Below, piece by piece: positions 11,087 to 21,504 of a DNA stretch of 64,000 bases. Each line of letters begins with the position of its first letter. Within the stretch, counting starts at the first letter, position 1. The notes below the pieces were generated by a model. The model saw only the letters and a program-made list of their open reading frames with translations. It was not told where the DNA came from and made no database searches. A program made the translations under genes and the position numbers. Origin of the DNA: Plasmodium brasilianum (taxonomy: Eukaryota > Apicomplexa > Aconoidasida > Haemosporida > Plasmodiidae); assembly GCF_023973825.1 (NCBI RefSeq), contig NC_090125.1, positions 1,944,928-2,008,927 on the forward strand, written 5' to 3'.

Positions 11087-13183
11087 ATGAAATATGCAGA
11101 ATATTACATAAAACAAAATACACTGTCACTAAACATTGAAATAAACATTTTATCCAAATCGTTCGTTAATGATTTGCAAATTTCCAAGAATGTGCTGAAT
11201 TATATTAAGGCTTCAGTCATCGTTGAAAAAATAAAGGACTTTCTAGATTTTCATTTATATAAAATTCAGTTACAATTAATTTATACAAATTCTTCGAATG
11301 ATAATAATGTGATTTGCTTAAAAAAAAATACGAATAATGCAACATCCTCCAATATTTTCTCATCTGTTAAAAATGTGAATGACAGGGAAAGCTCTTCTTG
11401 TCCTGAAGGACTCAAATTTAATTGTAAAAATTATTCTTTAAAAAGTAAACTAAATAATTTTGTGCGTAATGAGAAAAGTGACGCTAATTTATCTAGCAGT
11501 AACAAAATTATATGCACAAATAGCAGTGAGGAAAGAATATTAAATACTAATGAGAGTATAAGGCTAAATAAGTTAAACTTCTTAGTGAAAACAGAATTAA
11601 AAGAGAGCGAAGGAGAAAATGAAGGGGGAAAAAAAAATATTGCTGTAGAATTTACATCAAATAATACGCTTTTCATCAATGGTAGTAGCAGTAAGCATAA
11701 TGTCGATAAATCTAAGATTGAGCTGCAAAAATTAAGCAAAAGTAGAAATGAAAGTGATTATTTTGAAATATCTCATTTATTAAGAGGAAAAGATCTTTGT
11801 ACAAAAGATGTTTGTATTTTTCAACAAAAACATCTTTGCAGATACATATTTTTACCTTCAATTTTGTCGGTACAAAAGGCAAGAATAAAAACAATTCACT
11901 TTTTACTACAAAAAAAATTGAGTATTATATTATTATTAGACATTGTTGTGAATAGAAAAAATAATAGTTTCTTTGAATTAAGTGCAAACATTGAATTAGA
12001 TAATATGTTAAAATTAAAAAAAAATATTATAATATTGTGCAGATCTTGTAATTCAAATATTATTATGTGTTCAAAAATTAATCTTATAATGCCCCACTTA
12101 TATTTACGTACACCCAATTTCTTTGATCATGCATTTTGCGAAGAATGTACCTCATTCTCCTATGATTCTATAAATGATGTTGACAATAACATTTTTGTTC
12201 TGTCTAATTCCTTATGTTTTAATTTTGGATTAATAAAAGATAGTAAGTTAGTTGTTAGAAAAAATGCAATAGGTAATTATAGGTATTTTTTTTTTTGTAA
12301 TTTTTGCTTCAGTCCACTTGGTTATTTAGAAAACGAAAATAGTAAAAACTTTTTCTCATATATTGATAATAAAAATATTAATGATTCTCTAAAAATTTTC
12401 TTATTTGATTTTATGCATCAAACGGATAAACAGGAATATACAAAACTAGATAAAATTCTGTTCATAAATCGAAATAATAAAACTGTGAAGATAAGCAAAA
12501 AGGATGGGCAACAAATCGTAAGCTACAACACAGAATGTTTAAACAGTATCAAGTTAGAAAAGGAAAAAAGCTTATTAAAAGGTGGATTATTGGCACATAA
12601 TGTTGTAGATCTAGAAAAGGGGTATTATAATGCTTACAGCGAGGGCTCAAATAAAGGGAAAAAGGATGATAAACATGAGAAATGTGAAGACACAGAATAC
12701 AATAATACCAGGAGCAGTGACTTAGATAATGTAATCAACATTTGTAACAACCCAAAAGTTTACCTGTTTAAGCATAAAATAAAAATGCAGATGAACAAGA
12801 AAAACATCTTTAAAAATTACAATGACTTGTTATTTCTTAACGAATACATGCATAATAAATGTGAAAAATATAAAACAGCCGTATTTTATTTAAAAAATGA
12901 CCAAAAAAGAAAAATCATTGAAATAAGGATTTTTATAAAAAAGTTATATATTTGTAAAATTTTGGACGTGGAAAATAATTGTGAAAATTCTGCATTTTTT
13001 CAAAAAGCGATAAAAGTATTATATTGTACAAAAGAAGAAAAGGATATAAAATTCGCCAATTCGGAAGTAATTATTGTTTCAAAGGAAATTTATGAGGATC
13101 TTTTAAAAATGTTGATTAACTATTCCTTTGAATTGGGTTCTTTTAAAAATAAGTTTTTATCATACCTCCATTTGGTGCAGTAG
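11087..13183 (+). CDS. Probable HECT-like E3 ubiquitin ligase, UBE3D (HECT_2) family
   Basis: Single-exon protein of 698 residues. In sequence order it shows the UBE3D/HECT_2 family layout: a Cys pair CRSC near residue 317, a short LPxxW-like segment degraded to LYLRTP, then HAFCEEC near 350, a second Cys pair FCNFCFSPLG near 403 preceding the conserved Leu-Gly, a KAIKVLYC segment, and a C-terminal helical tail with VSKEIYEDLLKML. Human UBE3D binds E2 enzymes of the UBE2C type and handles cyclin-like substrates; that role is family knowledge, not shown here. The first 250 residues and the 430-600 region are Asn/Lys/Ser-rich inserts, which explains why it is longer than the roughly 390-residue human protein. 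A generic zinc-binding protein is the alternative. It is divergent from ACC and convergent with ENT. Confidence 0.55.
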   Translation: MKYAEYYIKQNTLSLNIEINILSKSFVNDLQISKNVLNYIKASVIVEKIKDFLDFHLYKIQLQLIYTNSSNDNNVICLKKNTNNATSSNIFSSVKNVNDRESSSCPEGLKFNCKNYSLKSKLNNFVRNEKSDANLSSSNKIICTNSSEERILNTNESIRLNKLNFLVKTELKESEGENEGGKKNIAVEFTSNNTLFINGSSSKHNVDKSKIELQKLSKSRNESDYFEISHLLRGKDLCTKDVCIFQQKHLCRYIFLPSILSVQKARIKTIHFLLQKKLSIILLLDIVVNRKNNSFFELSANIELDNMLKLKKNIIILCRSCNSNIIMCSKINLIMPHLYLRTPNFFDHAFCEECTSFSYDSINDVDNNIFVLSNSLCFNFGLIKDSKLVVRKNAIGNYRYFFFCNFCFSPLGYLENENSKNFFSYIDNKNINDSLKIFLFDFMHQTDKQEYTKLDKILFINRNNKTVKISKKDGQQIVSYNTECLNSIKLEKEKSLLKGGLLAHNVVDLEKGYYNAYSEGSNKGKKDDKHEKCEDTEYNNTRSSDLDNVINICNNPKVYLFKHKIKMQMNKKNIFKNYNDLLFLNEYMHNKCEKYKTAVFYLKNDQKRKIIEIRIFIKKLYICKILDVENNCENSAFFQKAIKVLYCTKEEKDIKFANSEVIIVSKEIYEDLLKMLINYSFELGSFKNKFLSYLHLVQ

Positions 13184-14160
13184 GTAAATGGAAAATAGCC
13201 CTATCGAGGTTAAGCAAAAAAAAAAAAAAAAAATAAATAAAAAAAAAAATAATAAATAAAAAAATAAAAAAAAAATAAAAGGAAATTTAATTCAATATAA
13301 AATAATATAATGTTATCAAAATTAATGAATAAATAACATTCATTTAAGGCTTGCTAATTCATTCCTTACAAAAAGCAAGTAGTTAATTAACTTGGCATTT
13401 TTATCTAATGAGATAGTAAGAATCTTTGTTTTTTTTTGGCAATTCAGTTTATCTTTTTATGTGACTAGGACAGTTTTACATCCTATGTATTTATATGGCT
13501 TTTTTATTGCAAACATTCACAGCGTATCTCGTGATACACCTCGTACATTTTTTTAACATTCCTACTTTCATGTGTAATTATTATATTTTAAATTAAAGCG
13601 TTTTAAATCAATCATGTAAGTTATAACATTAAGTTGTTACTACATAACAAAATAATTCATTGAAAATGTTAAAATGAATTAAATATTGAAAAAGCACAAA
13701 GGTGTAAAACAAATACATGCATACATATATACATAAATGCACACATACACTTAACGCGCACAACCAACAAGGTGAACAATAAAGATATAAAATATAACCA
13801 AACATTTGAAAGATTTAATAAAAAAATAAGAAAAACCGTTTAAATAATAATATATGATCATTGCATATTAAATTCGGATTAAGTGATAAAAAAAATAAAA
13901 AGAACAGAAAGAAAGATGGAAAGAATGAAGGGAAGAACGACGAATGAAAGACGAAAGAAAGATAAAAGAAAGACGAAAGAAAGATAAAAGAAAGACGAAA
14001 GACAGACGAAAGAAAGACATAAGATAGAGAAAATAAATTTAATTAAATCGCAGTATTATTTAAAAATGGTTACAAAAAATTATTAAAAAAATGCACAGTC
14101 GTACTTTCGTTCTTTTTTACGAACACAGGAAAATGTGCGAAAAGCTCGCTAAGAATAATT
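13184..14160. other. Convergent intergenic region with purine-rich repeat
   Basis: Between the 3' ends of the E3D-like gene and ENT. It has an A-rich stretch at 13216-13285, then a polypurine patch at 13905-14030. Within that, three copies of a 22-bp unit start at 13949, 13971 and 13993 (agacgaaagaaagataaaag). A 33-codon open frame at 13495 (MAFLLQTFTAYLVIH) looks protein-like but is short and without other support. Confidence 0.65.
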
Positions 14161-14164
14161 AGGC

Positions 14165-14530
14165 AAACTTTCAATATTTCGATATTTCAAAAGTTCGATA
14201 TTTCAATAGTTCGATATTTCAATAGTTCGATATTTCAATAGTTCGATATTTCAATAGTTCGATATTTCAATATACCGATATTTCTATATTTCTATATTTC
14301 AATGTATCAGTATATCCATATTTCAGTATTTGAATACTTCCACATTTCAATATTTGAATACTTCCACATTTCAATATTTGAATACTTCCACATTTCAATA
14401 TTTGAATACTTCCACATTTCAATATTTGAATACTTCCACATTTCAATATTTGAATACTTCCACATATCAATATTTGAATATTTCCACATTTCCACATTTC
14501 CACATTTCCACATTTCCACATTTCGACGTT
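14165..14530. repeat. Three adjoining minisatellites (16, 24 and 8 bp) 3' of ENT
   Basis: 14188-14275 is a 16-bp array (ttcgatatttcaatag). 14328-14480 is a 24-bp array (gaatacttccacatttcaatattt) with six copies at 24-bp steps from 14332 and a diverged seventh. 14480-14525 is an 8-bp array (atttccac). All share an ATTTC core, so one probably arose from another. The 24-bp unit is a multiple of three, so both strands carry repetitive open frames (for example YFHISIFE) that I regard as non-coding. Confidence 0.9.
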
Positions 14531-14648
14531 TCATTACTTCGTTCTTTTCTTTGTCCATTCTTGCATTCATCTGTGCAAATAAAAAAAAAAAAAAAATTTT
14601 AAATAAATGTAGCGTGTTTTCATATGACTTCTTTTATTCAAATGGTAA

Positions 14649-15995
14649 TCAGCTTGGGACCAAAATCCTCACATATATTTTTGATATGAAGACACCAATC
14701 ATAGTGCCAAATATAAAAGATAAAAAAACTATATTCGGAGCTAATTTAAGATATTGTTCTTTGTTCTTTTTTCTGCATGCTTCGGGTATTTTTAAAAAAA
14801 CAGAATTAGATAATATTCCATGTGTAAATCCAAATGTATATGCTAATGGAATTAAAAAGTATTGACTGTTCAAAAATGAATTTTTATATAAAACTAAAAT
14901 AACAAATATAGGTAGAAAAAATAACCTAAAAATTTTGATAATGGTATATATTACAAAATTAATTTTAATAAAAAAGTTGCTAAAAATATGAACTAACAAA
15001 TGTGCTAATGAGTCACCAAAAAGTAGAACTCCTGATAAAAGTCCTTTCATTTCTTTGTTTTCATCAATGCATGCAGGAAAAACTGTTGGGTATATTTGAT
15101 AGCTAAATATATTTGCAAGAAAGGCTATAAGCATATATTCCCAAACTACACTCATCGATTTGAATGAATCAAATAATATTTCTTTGTTTATTAAAAAACC
15201 TTTATCTTCAAATTTTTCTCCTAATCTTTTTACAAATGGCAAACTATATATTTTATATAATATCATAAAACAAATTATTGATAAAAAAGAAATGACTCCA
15301 TAAAATAATGAAAACATTTTACAAAATTTATTTATATCATTTTCAAAAAATACATATGCTCCCAATACATATAATACAAAAACAAGAAATCCAGACATCG
15401 ATAATCCACATACATAAGCACTACAATATTGTTTTCTAAACAAAACACATATTTTAATTGTTGTCATCTTAATTACACAAGATATTATACCAAATGGAAC
15501 TGCACTAAATATTACTATTTTATGTCCTATATAATCACTTTTAAAATGAACAATTAAATGGATTATTCCTAAAGAAAACATTGTAAGAAGAGGCTGATAT
15601 ACATTCCATCTTAATCTATAACTTCCGATCAAATGTAAAAATATACATACAACAATTAATATTATACTTTCCATTAATGCGAATTCGTTGATCATAATAT
15701 CTGTAACATTAAATGCATGTCTGAAATAATCTGACATTGATACTATTATAAAATATGGGGCGTCAGCTAATATTGCTATTAATCCGTACGCAATAGACAA
15801 CAACATATAATACTTTTCTTCTTCTAATTCATCTCTTTTTTCTATATCAAATTCGCATAATTCTTCTATATTTGCACTCATTTTGGTACTATCATATAAT
15901 TCGTTTATTAGTGTGTTCGTTGTACTTGTTCCCTTAACATGATCCTTATTGTTACTTGCCGCAGGTGCAGATTTCTTCCACTCCAGATTATTCAT
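14649..15995 (-). CDS. ENT3: Equilibrative nucleoside transporter (ENT family), ENT3-like
   Basis: Integral membrane protein of 448 residues with about 10-11 hydrophobic segments starting near residue 65, a central hydrophilic loop (LPFVKRLGEKFEDKG, about residues 250-275), and a short C-terminus. A family-like segment is FSYQIYPTVFPAC, close to the ENT pattern where a helix carries a conserved Phe/Pro stretch. Malaria parasites cannot make purines and import them through ENT proteins; ENT1 is the main route in P. falciparum, and the substrate of ENT3 is not established as far as I know. I call it ENT3 because it lies next to the E3D-like gene and ACC, as in the gene order I remember. The ATG at 15995 precedes a charged 60-residue cytosolic N-terminus. 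Its 3' end abuts the minisatellite cluster. Confidence 0.85.
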   Translation of the reverse strand: MNNLEWKKSAPAASNNKDHVKGTSTTNTLINELYDSTKMSANIEELCEFDIEKRDELEEEKYYMLLSIAYGLIAILADAPYFIIVSMSDYFRHAFNVTDIMINEFALMESIILIVVCIFLHLIGSYRLRWNVYQPLLTMFSLGIIHLIVHFKSDYIGHKIVIFSAVPFGIISCVIKMTTIKICVLFRKQYCSAYVCGLSMSGFLVFVLYVLGAYVFFENDINKFCKMFSLFYGVISFLSIICFMILYKIYSLPFVKRLGEKFEDKGFLINKEILFDSFKSMSVVWEYMLIAFLANIFSYQIYPTVFPACIDENKEMKGLLSGVLLFGDSLAHLLVHIFSNFFIKINFVIYTIIKIFRLFFLPIFVILVLYKNSFLNSQYFLIPLAYTFGFTHGILSNSVFLKIPEACRKKNKEQYLKLAPNIVFLSFIFGTMIGVFISKIYVRILVPS

Positions 15996-17039
15996 TTTTT
16001 CGTACTGTCTGTATTTATACTGTGTTACGCTGTTACTTTCGACGTTGTTTTTATTGATAACAATTTCTCGAAGATTTAACTTTATTGATAACTGCTTCTC
16101 TCTATATTGACTTTATTGATATCTACCTCTTGATGCGTTCATATAATTCCATGTACACCTTTGTTCAAGCGAACGACAACAAAAAGTATTGAGAATTTCC
16201 CCGTATAATAGTATTAATTTCATGCATGAACCTCTACACAAAATTCACACACACTAAAATTTAAAAAACAAAACGCACTGTCGAATTTTTTTTCTTGATA
16301 CTCTCTTGTCTTTGGGCAGACAAAAAACTATCAAAAAAAAAAGGGAAAGGGCGTGTTATCCATATATATACATCTATATATACAAATATGCATCTTTATA
16401 AACGTATACACATCTGTATATATATTCACATATACAAATATACATCTTTATATACGCATACTTATCTACATATACATATCCACACGGTACAAATTCGAAG
16501 CATTCATTTTTAATATTTCTCTTTAGGCTCATACAATATGAAAAATTTGCAATTATAAACGCACGTAAAAGCATGTATAAGGAAATATGTACGTAAGCAA
16601 AATTTATGCGATAGTTAATATAATTCTCTTCTTCAAATAAAACATATATCCCCTTTTTAAATATAGGAAAATCAACTTCTTACATTATTGAAGTGTTCTC
16701 TTTAAAAAAAATTAAAAAAAATAAAATAAAGTAATATGGAGAAAAAGGTATATTGTTTAATAGATATTATACTTTTTTTATCCTTTATGCTGCAACAATT
16801 TATACACGTTAATGTTCATATATGTACACTTAAACATGAAAAATTATTTTTATAAATAAAATCTATTTAATACAATTATTTCATTACGTCATCTTAAACA
16901 TATATCTGTCAAATGGTAAATATAAATACACAAAAAAATACTTAAAATTTTATTAATAAATTCATAAATTTAAAATTACAATTTGAAATATTTTTTTTTT
17001 CTTTTTTTTATTATTGAGGTATAATGCAGTATTTACAAA

Positions 17040-17149
17040 TTAACGAATTTTACCATGTACAAAACTAAAATTTTTCATTTTAGATAACAAACATATAATC
17101 CCTTCGCCATTGTATTTTACGTAACAAAAATAAATATATATTCGTATAA

Positions 17150-17193
<44 letters not shown>

Positions 17194-17486
17194 TATTTAT
17201 TCATTTATATTTTAATACGTACACAAGTACAGATGTACTATGTTTATAAACTATGCATACATGAGTATGCATATATAATATATATGTTTCCTTGTATGTA
17301 GTGTATTTATATATGCATATACATTTGTAGTTTTAAAAAAATTATCACATCCTTTCATCCATGAATACAATAATGTATTATTTCAGCTGCATTTTATGTA
17401 TACTTACCCTTAATTAAAAGCATTAACCCACCTTGCAAAATGAAGTCAATATTTTCCTCTACATTTAATATATAATAACGCTTCAT
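17040..17486 (-). CDS. Candidate two-exon small protein (46 aa), unrecognised
   Basis: Exon 17486-17408 begins MKRYYILNVEENIDFIL and ends at a strong donor GGTAAGTA in phase 1. Joining to 17101-17040 (acceptor ...GCGAAG) keeps the frame and gives GIICLLSKMKNF before a TAA. The product would be a short protein with one hydrophobic stretch. Both segments are less AT-rich than the flanks. The acceptor has a poor pyrimidine tract, and the remembered P. falciparum gene order has no numbered slot here. It could also be part of a long 5' leader of ENT3. Confidence 0.2.
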
Positions 17487-17994
17487 AATTTTTAATGAGT
17501 TAAAATCTAGTGGGTGTATTTTTAATATATATATATATATATTAGAAAATATGCAACTGTCTTCCCCTACAATATTAAAATATTTCCTTCTCTTATTTGT
17601 TCTGATAGGTACACCTATCCAGCTCAGGAATATTTAAGTTAAACATACATAAACACAATAAATAATGTACGTTTACATAGCAGATTAATGCGTCGTAGTA
17701 TTCCTTGGATTATATGCACTTTATTTTTACGAAATACTTAAAATAGAATTACAATATTTATAATTTAAGCTACACTACGTTTAATGTTCTTTCTGTAAAT
17801 TTTTACATCGTTTCGAAAAATATCAAATAAATAATGTTCTCAATGAATAACTAAAAGATAATTTTTTTTATACGTTTACATATGCTCATATATACACCTG
17901 TAAATATAAATACATACATATAACATACAAATACTATATACATTCATATAAGCAAGTTTATCCGTAAATTTTATTATATAACCATCATTACACC

Positions 17995-18153
17995 ATGTGC
18001 TTTAGGAAGCTTTTATTTTGCTCTCTTTTATTTGCATGTACGAAAGTCAACGAAATTATAATTAAGGGGGTACTACATAATAACTCACATGCTAATTCAT
18101 ACCATACTTACTATCTCCATTTACGTTTTTATGAAAAAACAAAATGCCTTTGA
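17995..18153 (+). CDS. Candidate 52-aa secreted-type peptide, unrecognised
   Basis: ATG-initiated frame beginning MCFRKLLFCSLLFACTK, which resembles a signal peptide with a basic n-region and hydrophobic core, followed by a polar tail rich in His and Tyr. The frame is less AT-rich than neighbouring DNA. No homology is recognised and chance cannot be excluded. Confidence 0.2.
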   Translation: MCFRKLLFCSLLFACTKVNEIIIKGVLHNNSHANSYHTYYLHLRFYEKTKCL

Positions 18154-19029
18154 ATTTTTTTTTTTTTATCTTTTTCTTTAATTTCTTTACTTTTAGAAAA
18201 AACAATTTCTTTCTTTTTTTTAAGTATTTATTTATTGATAAAATGCTTTATCATTTTTTTTTCCTTTTTTTTTTTGTATATATTTGAAGGAATAAAATAT
18301 TTTTATCAGAAACAGAAAATAACAAAATTGAAAAATTTGCAATTACATTTTACTAAAATATGAAGTAACAAAATTAATGCAAATTTTTATAATTTTGGTT
18401 TCTCTGTCATTTTTTTTTTTTTTTTTTTTTAAATAATAGCTAAAACATCCTTGCATATTTTTAATTAACTTAATATATAATAAAAAAGTATACGATGATG
18501 TGATTTGCCTTATAGATTTAAATTTGGCTTATCATGTTTTTTATTTTTGCTTGTTTCATTGGCAAAAATATTATATATATATATATATGCACAGTAGTAA
18601 TAAACCTCATATATGTTATTATCGTGTTTACGCAATTGACCGTTTATGCGTTTAATTTGAAGAAAATATAGAGAAGTATATTTAAATAATATAACTGAAG
18701 AAACATTGCATGGGCTTATTACGTACAAGGGCCTAAAGAGCTTCGTGTTGTTTATATTTTCAGTATGATGTATAATACAGTTAGTGGAGTACATTATTTA
18801 TGTTAATATGCGCAACTGAGCTCCCTTAATCCTTAAGAGCATATAAATATAAGTATATATATGTGTATATTTATAGATGCATATTTAAGCATATATGTAC
18901 ACATATGTGTATGTGTATAAATATATAGACCTATTGACCCTTCATTTCATATTGCTTCTCATTGAATCATGTGATTTTGTTTTACATTTCCCTTGCAATT
19001 TAGAACACTAACAAAAATATATAAACAAA

Positions 19030-19821
19030 ATGACGAAACGAATAAAAAAAATACAAGTCTTATCATACGATGATAATAGTAAAAAGAATAGAAAAGTTAA
19101 AAGAGATTATGATAATAAAATTAAGGAGGAAGATGAAAAAGGAAAAGAAAAAAATGAAAGCACAAGAAATATTTTAACTTTACAAAATATACTAGACGTG
19201 AAAGAAAAAGAAAATAATAAAAAAGTGAAAAATAAAATAATATTTAAAAAGAAAGAAAATAATAGTAATAGTTCTATTAATACAAATGAAATGAGAATAA
19301 TAACAATACCTAGAAAAAGAATGGGAGCTGTTAGAAGTAATTGGCTTGAACTAATAAAACCTGTAGTAACGAACTTAAAATTAGAAATACGTATGAACAA
19401 AGATAAAATAGAAGTAAGAACATGTAGTCTAACAGAAGATAAAAATACTTTACAAAAAGCATCAGATTATATTAAAGCATATTTAATTGGTTTTAGTATT
19501 GAAGATTCGTTAGCGTTACTAAGAATTGACGACTTGTATATTGAAACATTCCAAATTAAAGATGTAAAAATATTAAAAGGAGATCATTTATCAAGATGTA
19601 TTGGTAGAATATGTGGTAGTAACGGATCAACAAAGTATGCTATTGAAAATGCAACGAAAACGAGAATAGTTATAGCTGCAGATAAAATTCACATTTTGGG
19701 TAGTTTTGATAACATCAAAATGGCAAGGTACTCTATATGTAGCCTAATTCTTGGTACAACTCAATCAAAAATTTTTAATAAATTAAATATTCTTGCCAAG
19801 AGGTTAAAAGAAAGGTTTTAA
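19030..19821 (+). CDS. PNO1: Pre-rRNA-processing / 40S assembly factor PNO1 (Dim2)
   Basis: KH-domain protein of 263 residues needed for small-subunit maturation; in yeast and human PNO1/Dim2 binds the 3' end of pre-18S rRNA and helps recruit the Nob1 nuclease and the dimethylase. The first 90 residues are Lys/Glu/Asn-rich. The conserved core starts at ITIPRKRMGAVRSNWLELIK; a divergent first KH follows (residues about 115-170), then the signature KH2: KGDHLSRCIGRICG, TRIVIA, IHILGSFDNIKMARYSIC and LILGTT, ending KRLKERF. Family proteins are about 250 residues, so this is full length. It is a single exon with ATG in AAAATGAC context. It should act in nucleolus, nucleus and cytosol. Confidence 0.95.
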   Translation: MTKRIKKIQVLSYDDNSKKNRKVKRDYDNKIKEEDEKGKEKNESTRNILTLQNILDVKEKENNKKVKNKIIFKKKENNSNSSINTNEMRIITIPRKRMGAVRSNWLELIKPVVTNLKLEIRMNKDKIEVRTCSLTEDKNTLQKASDYIKAYLIGFSIEDSLALLRIDDLYIETFQIKDVKILKGDHLSRCIGRICGSNGSTKYAIENATKTRIVIAADKIHILGSFDNIKMARYSICSLILGTTQSKIFNKLNILAKRLKERF

Positions 19822-19945
19822 AGTTGGCAATTATTAGTAAAGGCCTCATTTGCATACACACTAGCAGTTAGTGCAGCTTGACATTTTGATACATGGACAT
19901 TATATGTACACTCTTGCATTTGACTTGCACGAATGTATGTCTCAT

Positions 19946-19977
<32 letters not shown>

Positions 19978-20536
19978 TTGTAAATGAAGCGGTATACGGG
20001 TGCGAAACATGTATTTTTTTTTTTTTTATAAAGAAAAAAATATATAATTGTTATTTTCCTATTTTAAAATTAAAAAATGGTATCATAATTTTTGTTGTAT
20101 GCGGGTACACATAACGGAAAAAAAAAAAAAAATTCTTTTACGTCTTCACATCAGTGCATATATATACGTATAAGCATGTACATATATATATATATATGTT
20201 TTGTGGGCATGGAGGATTTTCCTTCCATACAGCCGTTAATGTTTTATATAAATCCACGAAATTATTGCAATAATAGCATATTTTATTTTTTTATTCATTT
20301 TAAAATGGTACACTTTTATATGAATTCGTTTATAACCATATAATTTATAGTTTAAATTATATGTACTTTTTTTCTTTTTCTTTTTTATTTTAACAATTTG
20401 AAATTTATTAATATTTATTTTAAATTACACATATATAAAATGATAATGCGTATATCATTTGTAGTATGTGATGCTTTTTTCCCCCTTTTTAGTAGCATAA
20501 ATAACGCAAATGTTTTGCGTTAAATAAACTATAAAA
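19822..20536. other. PNO1 3' flank
   Basis: Contains a poly(A) run at 19951-19977, poly(T) at 20012-20028, and a 44-codon ATG frame at 20209-20343 that begins MEDFPSIQPLMFYINP. I cannot assign the latter a function. Probably the PNO1 3' UTR and terminator region. Confidence 0.5.
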
Positions 20537-21004
20537 TTAGCAGTCATTTTTTTTTCCTTTTTTTATTTGCAAACTTTTTTTTTTAATACAATCTAGTACA
20601 TATCTTTTACATATTAATATATGCACGAATAAGTAACAATATGTGTACATATAAACATGTACATGTTTGAAGATTAAAATATGTAAAATGTTAGATTGTG
20701 TATGAAAAATAAGTAGTGGGAAGGAATTACACAAAAATTCAGTGAAAGCAATATTTTCACGGCATTTAAAAAAAAAAAAATGATCATTATTTTTAAAATA
20801 ATTATGAACATTTTGAACATATTTTGAAGGTCTTATTTGTGTACATTTTTTAAAATATTCATCGTCCTTTTTTTTAGCATTTTTTACATTTTTAATGTAC
20901 ATCTTATCAGTGTATGTGTCCCCCACCATTGAACGCACACGTGTGGTACCTAATGAAAATTGCAAATTTTGCTCATGCATTGTCAGTGTTAAGCTGATCA
21001 GCAT
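20537..21004 (-). CDS. Candidate protein-coding frame (155 aa), unrecognised
   Basis: ATG-initiated minus-strand frame. Its first 75 residues look like real protein: LQFSLGTTRVRSMVGDTYTD, then Lys/Asp-rich RPSKYVQNVHNYF; the C-terminal half turns to low-complexity Phe/Tyr/His. Immediately upstream (21170-20975) two other minus-strand frames are open, one with a membrane-like segment LFLLLFVIFCLTTRIFLF, so a spliced first exon is possible. It lies convergent to PNO1 and divergent from SHLP1. No family recognised, and no numbered P. falciparum locus remembered in this slot. Confidence 0.27.
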   Translation of the reverse strand: MLISLTLTMHEQNLQFSLGTTRVRSMVGDTYTDKMYIKNVKNAKKKDDEYFKKCTQIRPSKYVQNVHNYFKNNDHFFFFKCRENIAFTEFLCNSFPLLIFHTQSNILHILIFKHVHVYMYTYCYLFVHILICKRYVLDCIKKKSLQIKKGKKNDC

Positions 21005-21169
21005 ATTCACATAATAAAATGATTAACGATTCTTCGTTTTTATGGTTATTTTTTAACAGTAGCAACCTTATTATAAAATAATTTCCACCGAAATAAGAAG
21101 ATACGAGTAGTAAGGCAAAATATAACAAATAAGAGGAGAAATAGCGTTTCTTCACTGAATAAGTCTTTG

Positions 21170-21192
21170 TATATGCATATATAAATGTATTT

Positions 21193-21226
<34 letters not shown>

Positions 21227-21504
21227 ATATATAATATATATATGCTCTTATTTGCAAATGCGCTTATGTGTTAATGTGCACGTGGACGTATATTTTGCAA
21301 CTTCCAGATATTCCTTAAAGTAACCCTTCTATCCGCATTTTTTTCGTGCGAAAAATGTGTAAGTATATGTAAGTGTACATTGTGTTTTCAGTGGTTGAAA
21401 AACTTTAATATGTATATTTATATATCTCATATGTATACGTTCATATGTTTGTGTTCATATGTATATAATGTTTATATATATATATATATATATTCGTGTA
21501 AAAG
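21170..21504. promoter_or_regulatory. Presumed SHLP1 upstream region
   Basis: AT-rich, with interrupted (TA)n at 21196-21242 and 21475-21493, directly before the SHLP1 ATG. No specific element recognised; the promoter role is inferred from position only. Confidence 0.35.

Larger units (their letters stand above)
15996..19029. other. Divergent intergenic region between ENT3 and PNO1
   Basis: 3 kb separating two 5' ends. It holds a (TA)n tract at 17153-17190, poly(T) runs near 18160-18280 and 18412-18430, and three protein-like short frames: 17486-17040 (-), 17995-18153 (+), and an ATG-initiated 94-codon frame at 18794-18510 (-; begins MYSTNCIIHHTENINNTKLF) lying within 250 bp of the PNO1 start. 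The last may simply be PNO1 leader sequence. No tRNA or recognisable structural RNA seen. Confidence 0.6.

Noticed and set aside
14302..14865. 187-codon plus-strand frame
   Set aside because: Starts inside the 24-bp repeat and continues as the antisense of the ENT3 coding end.
18490..18720. ATGATGT and CTGA words suggesting a C/D box snoRNA
   Set aside because: C box deviates from consensus, spacing of about 210 bp is too long, and no flanking stem is seen.
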